A DNA stretch of 64,000 nucleotides from Solibacillus daqui (GCF_028747805.1 NZ_CP114887.1:3142001-3206000); one strand, 5' to 3'; positions 44,209-53,252 are shown, counted from the first letter of the stretch. Notes: generated from the letters alone by a model not told the origin. Numbers and translations are program-made.

Positions 44209-45474
44209 TTAATCAATAACCGTCGTTGGTGTCGCCTCTTTCACAATTATTAAGCTATCATAAGATTCATTTGGTATCATTTTAATCGTATAAAACATCT
44301 TCGTGAACTTATACCACGAACGGAAATCATCGCCTATATTCGCCATCTTCTGTTCAGTCGAGAGAATAGTTGCTAACTCTTTTGATGCACTAGCTTTTTT
44401 AAAATCTACGTAAAATACATTTTCCTCTACATCACTAAAGGCATCTACTAAATCATCATGATGCTCCAGTGTATAGTTTTCACGTTCACCTGAACTACCG
44501 TTTAACGCCTGGAATGTATTATCGATAAAATCCGTTCCAATCGCAAAATATGCATCTCCGTAAATTTCATCTAAATAATCTCCCATTGCTTTGTAGCCTG
44601 CTAATGATGCGGAAGTTTTTTCAATATGCCCATTATGTGCAGAAATCAGCACTTTATCGTGCCCGCGCCCCGCTTCAAATTCAACAATCCATTGCAGGTT
44701 TTCTGCCAAATATTGATCTCGTAAAGTGGCATACTCGCTATCATTTAAAAACAGCTGAGTACGTTGCTTCATGATTTGTGCATATTGTGAAGCAATAGCA
44801 AATGTTTCTTCCGATGAGCGTGTAATATATGCTGTGCTATTTGATTGCAAATCTAAAATAATTGAATCCATTGTTGCATCCAACTCTTTCAGTTGGCTGT
44901 TTGTTAATTCACGCATTGTCTCATTGGAAACATGCTCCAGCTGCGTTGTATATTCTTTTACCACATCGCTGTTTACTTCTTTATAATAATCTAGCAACCC
45001 TTTTTTACTGTAGTCATAGCGTTGCATATCGTTGCCGTAAAAATAAACCTTCTCATTCTCATCTACCGTCCTATTATAATCATGCATCCATTGCACCAGC
45101 TCTATCATCTGCTCTGTTCGGTAAATTTGATAATCAAGGGTATTTACAGCCTCTTCTGCTGTACCGTTACCCGTTAATATAAACTGATTAATTTGCTGAG
45201 CACCACCAAAGTCACCCTCTAATACAAAGACATGAACATTCTCATTCACAACTAATGCTTGAAATAGATCCTTTTTCAATTCTTGAAATTCAATATTACC
45301 GTGTGTTGCTTCTCCAAAGCCAATGACTTTAACGTCATTTGGAATATCAATATTTTCTATTTCCGATGTATATTGAGCTACATCTTCTACCGCTTCCCCA
45401 CTTCCACACCCTGCTAGGAAAACAGAAAGGGCAATCGATGTCGTTACAAACCAAGTTTTTTTCAATAAATTCAT
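44209..45474 (-). CDS. Erythromycin-esterase-family lipoprotein
   Basis: 421 residues. The signal peptide ends in the lipobox VFLAGC (Cys23), so the protein is anchored outside the membrane. The esterase-family core shows GFGEATHGNIEF, FVLEGDFGGAQQINQF, YFYGNDMQRYD and VLISAHNGHIEK, which carry the conserved His and Glu residues of EreA/EreC-like hydrolases. True macrolide esterases are cytoplasmic, so an extracellular lipoprotein version probably hydrolyses something else. Substrate unknown. The palindromic repeat lies just upstream. Confidence 0.82.
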   Translation of the reverse strand: MNLLKKTWFVTTSIALSVFLAGCGSGEAVEDVAQYTSEIENIDIPNDVKVIGFGEATHGNIEFQELKKDLFQALVVNENVHVFVLEGDFGGAQQINQFILTGNGTAEEAVNTLDYQIYRTEQMIELVQWMHDYNRTVDENEKVYFYGNDMQRYDYSKKGLLDYYKEVNSDVVKEYTTQLEHVSNETMRELTNSQLKELDATMDSIILDLQSNSTAYITRSSEETFAIASQYAQIMKQRTQLFLNDSEYATLRDQYLAENLQWIVEFEAGRGHDKVLISAHNGHIEKTSASLAGYKAMGDYLDEIYGDAYFAIGTDFIDNTFQALNGSSGERENYTLEHHDDLVDAFSDVEENVFYVDFKKASASKELATILSTEQKMANIGDDFRSWYKFTKMFYTIKMIPNESYDSLIIVKEATPTTVID

Positions 45475-45496
45475 ATAACATCCTCCTCACAAAAAT

Positions 45497-45612
45497 CAAT
45501 TACGCCTCGGCGTAATTGCGTTCAGATTTTTTTCGAGCCTGCTCGAAAAGCTCCCCTTAAAAATCTGTGACATCCGCCGGGGCTTTAACTTGATTCAGCC
45601 TGGGTTTAACCC
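45497..45612. repeat. Palindrome-rich intergenic repeat element
   Basis: CAATTACGCC-TC-GGCGTAATTG (45497-45518) is followed by a nested structure: CAGATTTTT (45523-45531) pairs with AAAAATCTG (45558-45566) around TTTTCGAGC-CT-GCTCGAAAA (45530-45549). GGGTT-T-AACCC (45602-45612) closes the element. It lies between two minus-strand units. From memory, similar text occurs in intergenic regions of related genomes, but this could not be checked. Confidence 0.6.
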
Positions 45613-45684
45613 CCAACTAAATAAAAATTGCATATCTGGCATTCATCTCCCATTTATACAAATAGGGACTTCTGCTGAAACAAG

Positions 45685-46413
45685 TTAAACAGCTTTTCGC
45701 TGGAAGTACAAATAGCCTCCAATGAAAAACAACATAAAACTACCACCTACAACCGTAACTAATTGATCCCATGGTACAAAAAATACTTCCCCTGTGCTTC
45801 CACCTATATTCATCATAAAAAAAGGTTGCACCCACGGATAGTAAGGGCCAAATTGTTCAGAATTCGCAACTATTATAGCTGGCAAGGTAAAAATTACATT
45901 TACTGCAAACGGAGCAGCAAAGCTTTTAAACATCACTGACATCCACAATTGCAATGCAACTAATGGAAATGTCGCTACCCATCCTCCAAAAATGCTTTTC
46001 CAAACGATTTCCATTGGGAAAGGATCTGTATAACCTTTTATCATACCTACTGCATATATAGAAATTAAATATAATAATTGCATCGCCAAGATTAGCAGCA
46101 TGATTAATACATACTTCGCGACAAATACTCTTCCCCTTGTAACAGGCAATGCTAAAAGTTGTTTCCAACCACCAGCTTGGTGCTCATATCTACAAATGAG
46201 GCTTGCAAAGATCCCTGAAATAAGTGGTAGAAACAATAATGAATATGTTAAATTCATTGAAAGTAATGCAATATACCATTTATTCACATCGAAATCATCC
46301 TCGAAACCGACCGATAATCCTATAATTAGACCGATCATCGGACCCGTTAGAATAAGCGGTATCATTTTAGACTTCCTTAATTTGTACCATTCAGAATGTA
46401 GTATAGCTCGCAT
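45685..46413 (-). CDS. ABC-2 type permease (second permease)
   Basis: 242 residues, six membrane helices. It begins MRAILHSEWYKLRKSKM and has AGGWKQLLALPVTRGRVFVAKY, the loop typical of BcrB/LanE/LanG-like permeases of peptide-antibiotic exporters. Start overlaps the previous stop (TAATG). With the preceding permease and ATPase it forms a heteromeric exporter like LanFEG or BcrAB. Substrate unknown, probably a cell-wall-active peptide. Confidence 0.85.
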   Translation of the reverse strand: MRAILHSEWYKLRKSKMIPLILTGPMIGLIIGLSVGFEDDFDVNKWYIALLSMNLTYSLLFLPLISGIFASLICRYEHQAGGWKQLLALPVTRGRVFVAKYVLIMLLILAMQLLYLISIYAVGMIKGYTDPFPMEIVWKSIFGGWVATFPLVALQLWMSVMFKSFAAPFAVNVIFTLPAIIVANSEQFGPYYPWVQPFFMMNIGGSTGEVFFVPWDQLVTVVGGSFMLFFIGGYLYFQRKAV

Positions 46414-47123
46414 TATTTCACATCCCTTCTCGTGAAATCGATCATTCCAACGATATATAATAGAATACCTACACCTATACCTAGTGCAACATTGATAATT
46501 GGTTCATTCCATTCATTCATTAATGTTGGCCACTTCCAAATCATCCAATCTGGCAATTTATATGCTGAAAATGCAAATATCACACCAAAGACCCCGGTAG
46601 TAATAGGTATGGCTTGATTTTGACTAACAGTCGCAATCCAAAGCTGCAATGCTAATACTGGTAATGACGCTAAAAATGGATAATAACTAGACTGGACTAG
46701 CTCCATATAAGGAATATTCGCTCCCAAATCTAAAAACAATCCGTAAGCAAATGTTAAAAATAACAGTAGCGAAGAAGAAACAAACAATAATATGGTTAGC
46801 ACTGTAAATTTTGATAAATACACTGTCATTTTTGATACAGGCAAAGCAATTAATTGCTTCCATGCATTTGTTTCATTTTCAATACTCGCCATGAAAGATG
46901 TTAATATGGCAATCCCTAAAATAAGCGCAAGTGGGGTAAAAGAATGTACATTCCCTAAATAATAGCCCCAATCATCTTCACTTTGTTGTAACAAATAGTC
47001 TTTTCTTAATCCGTAATTGACCGTTTGTAGCGCCACTACACCAAAAGGTCCTAAAGCTGTTAATAACCATAATCCCTTTCGTTTAATTTTTAAGAAGTCA
47101 GATGACAATAGATTGCCTATCAT
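46413..47123 (-). CDS. ABC-2 type permease (first permease)
   Basis: 236 residues, six helices, and a sister of the next permease (shared ENETNAWKQLIALPVSKMTVYLSKF loop). Overlaps the ATPase gene by 4 bases (ATGA). Together they resemble lantibiotic/bacitracin immunity exporters. The paired permeases suggest the LanE/LanG arrangement. Confidence 0.85.
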   Translation of the reverse strand: MIGNLLSSDFLKIKRKGLWLLTALGPFGVVALQTVNYGLRKDYLLQQSEDDWGYYLGNVHSFTPLALILGIAILTSFMASIENETNAWKQLIALPVSKMTVYLSKFTVLTILLFVSSSLLLFLTFAYGLFLDLGANIPYMELVQSSYYPFLASLPVLALQLWIATVSQNQAIPITTGVFGVIFAFSAYKLPDWMIWKWPTLMNEWNEPIINVALGIGVGILLYIVGMIDFTRRDVK

Positions 47124-48031
47124 ATCGCTTGCACTCCCGCCGTCATTTGAAGGAATATATCTTCCAATGATTGTTTTTCTTCTTCTACGCGATAAACAGA
47201 AAAGCCGTCCTGCACAAGAATTTGAACGATTTGCGCTACTTTTTCATCGGAGCATTCATCTAATACAATTTGCCCTTCTTTGCATTCTGCTTTAATGCCA
47301 TTCGCCACTAACGAACGCCACGCTTGCTCACTATTATTCACCTTGAATATAACTTTTGGCTGTGCATGCATACGCATTGCTTCAATTGAATCTTGAAAAA
47401 TCATTTTCCCTTTCGAAACAATGCCAACTGTTGTCGCCATTTGATCAATTTCAGACAACAAATGACTCGAAATAACAACCGTCATCCCATATTCAGAAGG
47501 AAGGCGTTTTATTAAATTTCGAATTTCAATAATCCCAGATGGATCAAGTCCATTTGTTGGTTCATCTAATATTAATAATTCTGGATTGTGTAAAAGAGAA
47601 GCGGCAATGCCTAGACGCTGCTTCATACCAAGCGAGAATCCTTTAACTTTTTTATTGGCTGCCTCTGTTAAACGAACAATTTCTAACACTTCATCGATGC
47701 GCGATTTTGGCACACCTAATATTTTTCGTAGAGCTTCTAAATTTTCGTAAGCTGTTAAATGTGGGTAATAGGATGGGTTTTCAACCAACGAACCAATTTT
47801 CGATAATATTTTGATTCGATCCTTCGTTACATCCTTTTGGAAAATTTTAATTTTTCCAGATGTTGGTTTCATTAATCCTAAAAGCATACGAATTGTCGTT
47901 GTTTTCCCTGCACCATTTGGGCCTAAAAATCCGTAAATTTCCCCTTTACGAATTTTTAAATCTAACCCTGATACAGCCCGCTCTTTACCAAACTGTTTTG
48001 ATAAATTTTCTGTTTGTACGATATATTCCAT
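47120..48031 (-). CDS. ABC transporter ATPase, BcrA/LanF-like
   Basis: 303 residues from ATG 48031 (AGAGGTGAGG upstream; a longer frame starts 8 codons earlier). Walker A GPNGAGKTT, signature SLGMKQRLG, Walker B LLILDEPTNGLDP, and switch His in VVISSHLLSEI. The C-terminal 80 residues (VIFKVNNSEQAWRSLVANGI) are the extension common to BcrA-type ATPases. It energises export by the two permeases downstream. The adjacent two-component system and the repeat boxes in its promoter suggest inducible resistance. Confidence 0.92.
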   Translation of the reverse strand: MEYIVQTENLSKQFGKERAVSGLDLKIRKGEIYGFLGPNGAGKTTTIRMLLGLMKPTSGKIKIFQKDVTKDRIKILSKIGSLVENPSYYPHLTAYENLEALRKILGVPKSRIDEVLEIVRLTEAANKKVKGFSLGMKQRLGIAASLLHNPELLILDEPTNGLDPSGIIEIRNLIKRLPSEYGMTVVISSHLLSEIDQMATTVGIVSKGKMIFQDSIEAMRMHAQPKVIFKVNNSEQAWRSLVANGIKAECKEGQIVLDECSDEKVAQIVQILVQDGFSVYRVEEEKQSLEDIFLQMTAGVQAI

Positions 48032-48058
48032 TTCCCTCACCTCTTTATTTAGCATAAA

Positions 48059-48106
48059 GTACTAAGTTTAAAAGTAGGTATGTACGAAGTTTAAATTTTG
48101 TTTAAA
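48059..48106 (-). promoter_or_regulatory. Response-regulator-type direct repeats upstream of the ABC operon
   Basis: Three GTTTAAA boxes on the plus strand at 48066, 48089 and 48100, spaced 23 and 11 bases, that is, on one face of the helix. Two sit in longer repeats GTACTAAGTTTAAA and GTACGAAGTTTAAA. OmpR/PhoB-family regulators bind such arrays; the neighbouring regulator is the natural candidate. Confidence 0.6.
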
Positions 48107-48151
48107 TTGCTTCAGCAGTATCAATTAAAAGCCCCCAGCGTAATTAATAAA

Positions 48152-48187
48152 AAGAAGCCGTCCGAAAAATCATTCGGACAGCTTCTT
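48152..48187 (-). terminator. Terminator of the two-component operon
   Basis: AAGAAGC and GTCCGAA pair with TTCGGAC and GCTTCTT, with single unpaired bases; the minus strand then reads TTTTT. The kinase stop codon is within it, so the sensor operon and the exporter operon are separate transcripts. Confidence 0.85.
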
Positions 48188-49552
48188 ACGTCGTATAATT
48201 TTAATCATTGTGCCGGACTCACTTGATGTGATATCCCAATCTAGCTCCATACCCTTCACCATAATATCCACTATAGATAAACCAATCCCTGCGCCTTTTG
48301 CATTGGATTCATTGTTCATTCCTTTTCCGCAATCCGAAATGACGAATGCATCATAGTACTTCGTTGATTCTGTTTTAACACCAATATATCGCCCACTACT
48401 TGCATGACGTAATACATTTTGAAAGAAATTATCAAATATACGACCTAACCAAAGCGAATCAACTAGCCAGTTATTATCCTCGAATGAATGTAACTCTACG
48501 TCTATTTCAAAACCTTCTTTTTCAAAAACAGGATACCACGTAGTCATGTGCTCTCGTGCAAATCGAATAACATTAGTTTCCTTTGGTTCAAATTTATATT
48601 TACTAGCCATGAGTAACGTATACGACATTAAATTTTCCATTAATCCGTCAATATTAACAATCGACGTTTCCAAAGCTTTCACAGCATATTTGCCTTCATC
48701 TGATAATTTCTCTTTACTAATGGAATAAGTTTGTGCCCGTACTTTCGTCAAAGGCGTACGTAAATCATGAGAAAGATTAGCAATTAATTCCCTCCGTAAT
48801 TGTTCTTCCTTTTGCTCACGGTTTTTACTTTCCCTAAGCTCACACACCATGCGATTAAAGCTTTGTTCAAGTTGCCCAATCTCATCCTTCTTTTTCACAT
48901 CCATCCCAATAGGTAACCCGTCTACATCACGAATTTCCATCGCTTCCTGAAGCTTTAATAAACGTTTACGAATTCCTCTAAAAAATAAAAAGGATACACT
49001 GATAAAAAATATAATGATACAAATAACACCTAAAAATACAATGGTCCCATATTGCTGATAAACATTTCTAATCGGTGGATTCAATACCGATCTAGGAATT
49101 TCAAAAACAATAAAACCATTCGTTTCATCATCTCCTAGATATGCAATAACGGTAAAAGGATCCCCGTCATATCGCTCTTTTATAAACTTAGTCGTAAATG
49201 CAGGTGTCCATTGTGCTGGAAGCTGCTCTTTCACATTGACTTCTGTTAGTAATGTCCCCTTCTCACTTACCCAAAACATGGCGGCTTCGGGGTATTTTTG
49301 CTGCCAGTCTTCAAATAATTGTTCGATTACTTCTATTTTAATAGCTTTTATTTTATTTGCTTCAGCATGCCATTGTTCCTCAATCACATTTTCATTGTAG
49401 TCTTCGCCATATTGAATATTATTATTACTTTCCTCTTTTTGAGCAATCCCCATTACAAATAAAGCAGGAATAAAGTACGCTATTTGAACAATAGACATTG
49501 CCAGTAAAATAATAAGCATATACTTCGCTAATAATGATCGGAAAATTCTCAT
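48170..49552 (-). CDS. Sensor histidine kinase
   Basis: 460 residues. Helix 1 (about 10-36), an extracellular loop of about 130 residues, helix 2 (about 168-192), HAMP, HisKA with LIANLSHDLRTPL (phospho-acceptor His), and a catalytic domain with NVLRHA, SDCGKGM and GAGIGLSIVDI. The large sensor loop differs from the short loop of BceS-type kinases. Overlaps the regulator gene by 4 bases. It probably controls the adjacent exporter. Confidence 0.92.
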   Translation of the reverse strand: MRIFRSLLAKYMLIILLAMSIVQIAYFIPALFVMGIAQKEESNNNIQYGEDYNENVIEEQWHAEANKIKAIKIEVIEQLFEDWQQKYPEAAMFWVSEKGTLLTEVNVKEQLPAQWTPAFTTKFIKERYDGDPFTVIAYLGDDETNGFIVFEIPRSVLNPPIRNVYQQYGTIVFLGVICIIIFFISVSFLFFRGIRKRLLKLQEAMEIRDVDGLPIGMDVKKKDEIGQLEQSFNRMVCELRESKNREQKEEQLRRELIANLSHDLRTPLTKVRAQTYSISKEKLSDEGKYAVKALETSIVNIDGLMENLMSYTLLMASKYKFEPKETNVIRFAREHMTTWYPVFEKEGFEIDVELHSFEDNNWLVDSLWLGRIFDNFFQNVLRHASSGRYIGVKTESTKYYDAFVISDCGKGMNNESNAKGAGIGLSIVDIMVKGMELDWDITSSESGTMIKIIRRKKLSE

Positions 49553-50217
49553 AGTTTTACCCTATAGCCAATGCCGCGAATTGTTTCAATAATCAGTGGC
49601 TTAGCTGGATTTAATTCTATTTTTTCTCTTAAATATCTTATATGGACCATTAATGTTTTATCACCTTCTATGTAAGCCTCTTCCCAAACCCCTTCATATA
49701 GCTGTTCCTTTGTTAGTATTTGATTTAAATGACGAATAAAATATTGAAATAAATAAAACTGCTTGCTTGTTAATTGAATTTCTTCATTAGCAATACTGTC
49801 CATTATTCGCATCTCTTTTGTATGTATTTTTAAGTGCTGAAGGTCTATTATATCGTCATTCTTTTGATATCTCCTTAGTAATACTTCTACACGCGCTACT
49901 AGTTCATCCGGATGGAAAGGCTTTGTTAAATAATCATCCGCAAAGTTTAGCCCCTCAATTTTGTCCTCCACTGCTGTGCGTGCGGAAAGCATTATAATAG
50001 GTAATTCATTATTTTCCCTCTTGATTCTTTTCCCGATCGAAAAGCCATCTAAGCCAGGTAGCATAACATCCAAAATGACAACATCGGCAGAACCTATGTA
50101 ATGCTCAATACCCTCACCAGACTCTAGCCATCGCACCTCAAATCCTCTTTCCGTTAACTCCTTCGTCACCCATTGCCCGATTTCTTTTTCATCCTCTATG
50201 TATAAAATACGAAACAA
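49549..50217 (-). CDS. OmpR/PhoB-family response regulator
   Basis: 222 residues, TTG start with AGGAGATGG. Receiver domain (1-118) with Asp8/Asp9 region IEDE, phospho-acceptor Asp50 in VVILDVMLPG, Thr/Ser SARTA and Lys in LTKPF. C-terminal winged helix (about 130-222) ends in VHIRYLREKIE and IRGIGYRV. Transcribed before the kinase. Confidence 0.94.
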   Translation of the reverse strand: MFRILYIEDEKEIGQWVTKELTERGFEVRWLESGEGIEHYIGSADVVILDVMLPGLDGFSIGKRIKRENNELPIIMLSARTAVEDKIEGLNFADDYLTKPFHPDELVARVEVLLRRYQKNDDIIDLQHLKIHTKEMRIMDSIANEEIQLTSKQFYLFQYFIRHLNQILTKEQLYEGVWEEAYIEGDKTLMVHIRYLREKIELNPAKPLIIETIRGIGYRVKL

Positions 50218-50354
50218 CTGCTACCATCTCCTATATTCAATTCATTTGGAAATATCCATTTTGAATTATTATACATTTAAGTAAAAAAGCACTCAATCTA
50301 TAATACTTTATTTAATATTTATTTAGGCAGGCATGTTTTTAATAATCAAAAAAA

Positions 50355-50391
50355 CTACGTTCAAAGCCCGATAATTTGAGCTATAACGTAG
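50355..50391 (-). terminator. Terminator of the SbcC-like remnant
   Basis: CTACGTT and AACGTAG are perfect 7-base arms 23 bases apart; the minus strand continues with seven T. Confidence 0.65.
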
Positions 50392-50418
50392 CTTATCTAT
50401 TTTGTTAAATAACTTTGG

Positions 50419-50682
50419 CTAGTGCACAAACAATACTTTTTTGGTCTCGCTCAGCTCCTCAGCATAAAGATTAAATACCTTATTTTTCCGCTCATCATCT
50501 AATACGCTATCAAATTCATCGAGCACAATATAGCCTGATGAAGTGGCTAAGTTTTGCAGTAACGCGAGTGCAAATAGAAGTGAGCTTAGTGATTCCTCCC
50601 CACCTGATACACCTAGTAACACCTTTAACTACGAACCTCCAAGACCACGAAATGAAGCAATCCATTTATGTTTAACGAGCTT
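50419..50682 (-). pseudogene. C-terminal remnant of an SbcC/Rad50-like ATPase
   Basis: The frame reads KLVKHKWIASFRGLGGS, then a TAG stop, then in the same frame LKVLLGVSGGEESLSSLLFA...GYIVLDEFDSVLDDERKNK...FVH. SGGEES is an ABC signature, IVLDEFDSVLD a Walker B and D-loop, and FVH the switch histidine region of SMC/Rad50-type ATPases. The Walker A half and coiled coil are gone and a nonsense codon interrupts the rest. Original terminator retained. Confidence 0.75.
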
Positions 50683-50707
50683 AGATTACTTAGACCGACT
50701 AGTGCTT

Positions 50708-51355
50708 CTAGCTGGTCTTTAAATTAATGTGAGAAGAATTTTTCCTAGTTAACTTGTAAACTAAGCCTATATAAATCCAATCATATATAAGTATGGCAAC
50801 AGAAATCATCGTAATTAAGCTTGCTTTGAAATACATATAGAAAGCAATAGAAATACATAAGGTACCTAGCATTTTAAAAATAGCGATTGCTAAAGATTGC
50901 CCCTTCAAACTCCCTCTCCATAATAGCAAAGAAATAAACAGACCCGACATCATTAAGTTTTGCGAAAAAGCAACGTACTTCCCTTCAAAATCATTTATCT
51001 CATGTGTGATCATTAGTATTATGTAAAAACTAATGCCTAGTGTTATAAAGAAAGAGGAATAAAAAAGCTTCCATGAAAGGTATTTTTTAAATTCCTTTCG
51101 CCCATAAGTTAAATATTGCATTAGTATAACAATATCCAAGGCAAACCAAATCATCGTAATTTTCTGTTGTATATCATTGATTGGGTAAATGAATGCGAAA
51201 ATGAATTCCCATGAAATATTTGCACAAATTGCAACCATTGGCATGCCATATGCCTTATCTCGAAATCCCTGCATTATTATGAGTATGTACGTCATAATCC
51301 AAAATAGCGCCATCCCCAATTGCAACACGAATAACCAATTAATTTGGTCCGCCAA
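50708..51355 (-). CDS. Pyr4/PaxB-like transmembrane terpene cyclase family protein
   Basis: 215 residues from TTG 51355, which has AGAAGG 9 bases upstream; the frame stays open to an ATG at 51451 without a site. About seven membrane helices. The segment WIMTYILIIMQGF, then RDKAYGMPMVAICANISWEF and WFALDIVILMQYL match the pattern I remember from fungal PaxB/Pyr4 cyclases, and the C-terminus has IYDWIYIGLVYKL. The two catalytic acidic residues of Pyr4 would correspond to Glu50 and Asp192. These enzymes protonate an epoxide or alkene to cyclise prenyl chains. No prenyltransferase or monooxygenase is adjacent, so the bacterial role is unknown. Confidence 0.65.
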   Translation of the reverse strand: MADQINWLFVLQLGMALFWIMTYILIIMQGFRDKAYGMPMVAICANISWEFIFAFIYPINDIQQKITMIWFALDIVILMQYLTYGRKEFKKYLSWKLFYSSFFITLGISFYIILMITHEINDFEGKYVAFSQNLMMSGLFISLLLWRGSLKGQSLAIAIFKMLGTLCISIAFYMYFKASLITMISVAILIYDWIYIGLVYKLTRKNSSHINLKTS

Positions 51356-51509
51356 ATACACCATCCTTCTGATTAATAAAACCGCGCTCGTCTCTGTCAC
51401 TATATGAAGAGGTGGGTATTCCCTATTCAAATTTTTGTTAATTGCTTTCATGGGAGGCTGTACTTCAGGGATGGGATGGATCTTGTACCTATGATCAAAT
51501 CGAAATAAA

Positions 51510-51546
51510 TTACGGCTAAACTCTTATTCAATGAGTTCAGCCGTAA
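51510..51546 (-). terminator. Probable terminator of the permease/amidohydrolase operon
   Basis: TTACGGCT and AACTC pair with GAGTT and AGCCGTAA (one mismatch), but the minus-strand tail AATTTATTTC is an imperfect T tract. Confidence 0.6.
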
Positions 51547-51642
51547 TCTTGCCTTCTCTTTTCACCTAATACAAGAAGTATTAAGAACGCATATAGAGAA
51601 GATCTATGTTATATCATATTGGGGATATGATTTATAACTAAA

Positions 51643-53250
51643 TTAAACGATGGCACTTTTTAACTCGTAAACAACTTCGCCATCACACATTGTAAATACT
51701 ACTTCTGTTTCTAAAATATCTTTTGACTGAATTTCAAATAAATTTTTATTCATTACAATAATGTCGGCTAGTTTTCCTTCTTCTAAAGTTCCTAAATTCT
51801 CTTCACGGAAGCATCCATAAGCCGGTTCATATGTGTATGCTTTTAATGTTTCAGACATCGACAATTTTTCATTCGTATTCCAATCATTCACTAGCGTACT
51901 ATCTTTTCTCGTGACAGCATGGTAAATTTCTTTCATTGGTGAAATATGGACTACAGGAAAGTCGCTTCCTAAAGCTACAATCGCTCCAGCGTTTAAAAAT
52001 GATTTACTTAAATACGTATTTTTAAAACGCTCCTCACCGAGTCTTTCTATATAAATTTTTTGCTCTAAAGCGGCTAAATGATATGGTTGAATCGATGCAA
52101 TAATATTTAGCTCTTTAAAACGTAATATATCTTCATCACGAATCGATTCAATATGCTCGATTGTATGTCGCGTGTTTTGGCTTCCGTTTAACTTTCTCGC
52201 TTTTTCAAACGCGTCTAATGAAAACTTTACAGCTCCGTCACCGATTGCGTGTAAACGTACGCTAAATCCTTCTTTATCTGCCTCTATAATCCACTCTTCT
52301 AGTTGTTGTAATGGATACGTCGTATCACCGCGATGGGCAACATCTGCATAATCTTCTAACATGTATGCAGTATGACCCGTTATAACACCGTCAATAAACT
52401 GCTTCAAGCCATTCATTTTAATTTTGGGATGATTATATTTTTCCTTAAATATTTTCGCTTGATCTAAACAGTCATCCATTTTAGGTTGTAAATGAACTCT
52501 CGCTTTTAATTGTTTCTTTTCCTCTAATTCATAGAGCAAATCAAAGTCATCTAAAAATTCAGAAAAAGGTGCATACATATCATTTAACGATGTAATACCG
52601 TGGCGTGCTGTATAGTCAAAAAAGTTGTTGAGCATTGCAATTTTATCTTCTTTACTAAAATTGTAAGCTAATTTTTGTACTAAACTTTGCGCCTTTTCCA
52701 TTAAAATCCCTGTAATTTCTCCATTCGCATCTTTCATAATTTCACCGAATTCAGGATTAGGCGTGTCCTTCGTAATTTCCGCTAATTCCAGCGCTTTACT
52801 GTTAACCCAACAATAGTGACATTCTAAATGATTTAATATAATCGGATGGTCTGGGAAATGTACATCTAATAATTCTTTCGTTGGTAATGCTGCATCATTC
52901 CAACCGCCATTGTCCCAACCAAATCCAATAATCCACTCTTTATGTTGATGTTGGTCCCAGTCTCTTTTAATAACTTGAATGACATCTTCAGCTGATTTAG
53001 TTTCACTCAAATCGATACTTTGCAATTGTAATGCGCCTGGAAAAAGATGCAGATGAAAGTCATGAAATCCTGCCATTACTAATTGGTCATCAAAATTGTA
53101 TACGGTTACATCTTCATTTAAAATCGGCTTTAATTCTTCAATAGATGGTGCAATCTTAATAATTTTATTTCCTTCAACTAAAATAGCCCCTGGTACTGGT
53201 CTATCAGTTGTTCCTGTAAATACTTGATTACTAATTAAAACTTGTTGCAT
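51643..53250 (-). CDS. YtcJ-like metal-dependent amidohydrolase
   Basis: 535 residues. Family hallmarks: MAGFHDFHLHLFPGALQL (metal-binding His-x-His), IIGFGWDNGGW, RLHAIGDGAVKFSLDAF, RHTIEHIESI and ALGSDFPVVHISPMKEIYHAVTR (metal Asp), then a C-terminal beta-sandwich. Such enzymes hydrolyse amides or related bonds, often of N-substituted compounds; the true substrate is usually unknown. Ribosome site GAGGAGGG is inside the last codons of the permease gene, 2 bases apart, so it is co-translated with the APC permease. It probably degrades what that permease imports. Confidence 0.88.
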   Translation of the reverse strand: MQQVLISNQVFTGTTDRPVPGAILVEGNKIIKIAPSIEELKPILNEDVTVYNFDDQLVMAGFHDFHLHLFPGALQLQSIDLSETKSAEDVIQVIKRDWDQHQHKEWIIGFGWDNGGWNDAALPTKELLDVHFPDHPIILNHLECHYCWVNSKALELAEITKDTPNPEFGEIMKDANGEITGILMEKAQSLVQKLAYNFSKEDKIAMLNNFFDYTARHGITSLNDMYAPFSEFLDDFDLLYELEEKKQLKARVHLQPKMDDCLDQAKIFKEKYNHPKIKMNGLKQFIDGVITGHTAYMLEDYADVAHRGDTTYPLQQLEEWIIEADKEGFSVRLHAIGDGAVKFSLDAFEKARKLNGSQNTRHTIEHIESIRDEDILRFKELNIIASIQPYHLAALEQKIYIERLGEERFKNTYLSKSFLNAGAIVALGSDFPVVHISPMKEIYHAVTRKDSTLVNDWNTNEKLSMSETLKAYTYEPAYGCFREENLGTLEEGKLADIIVMNKNLFEIQSKDILETEVVFTMCDGEVVYELKSAIV

Positions 53251-53252
53251 GT

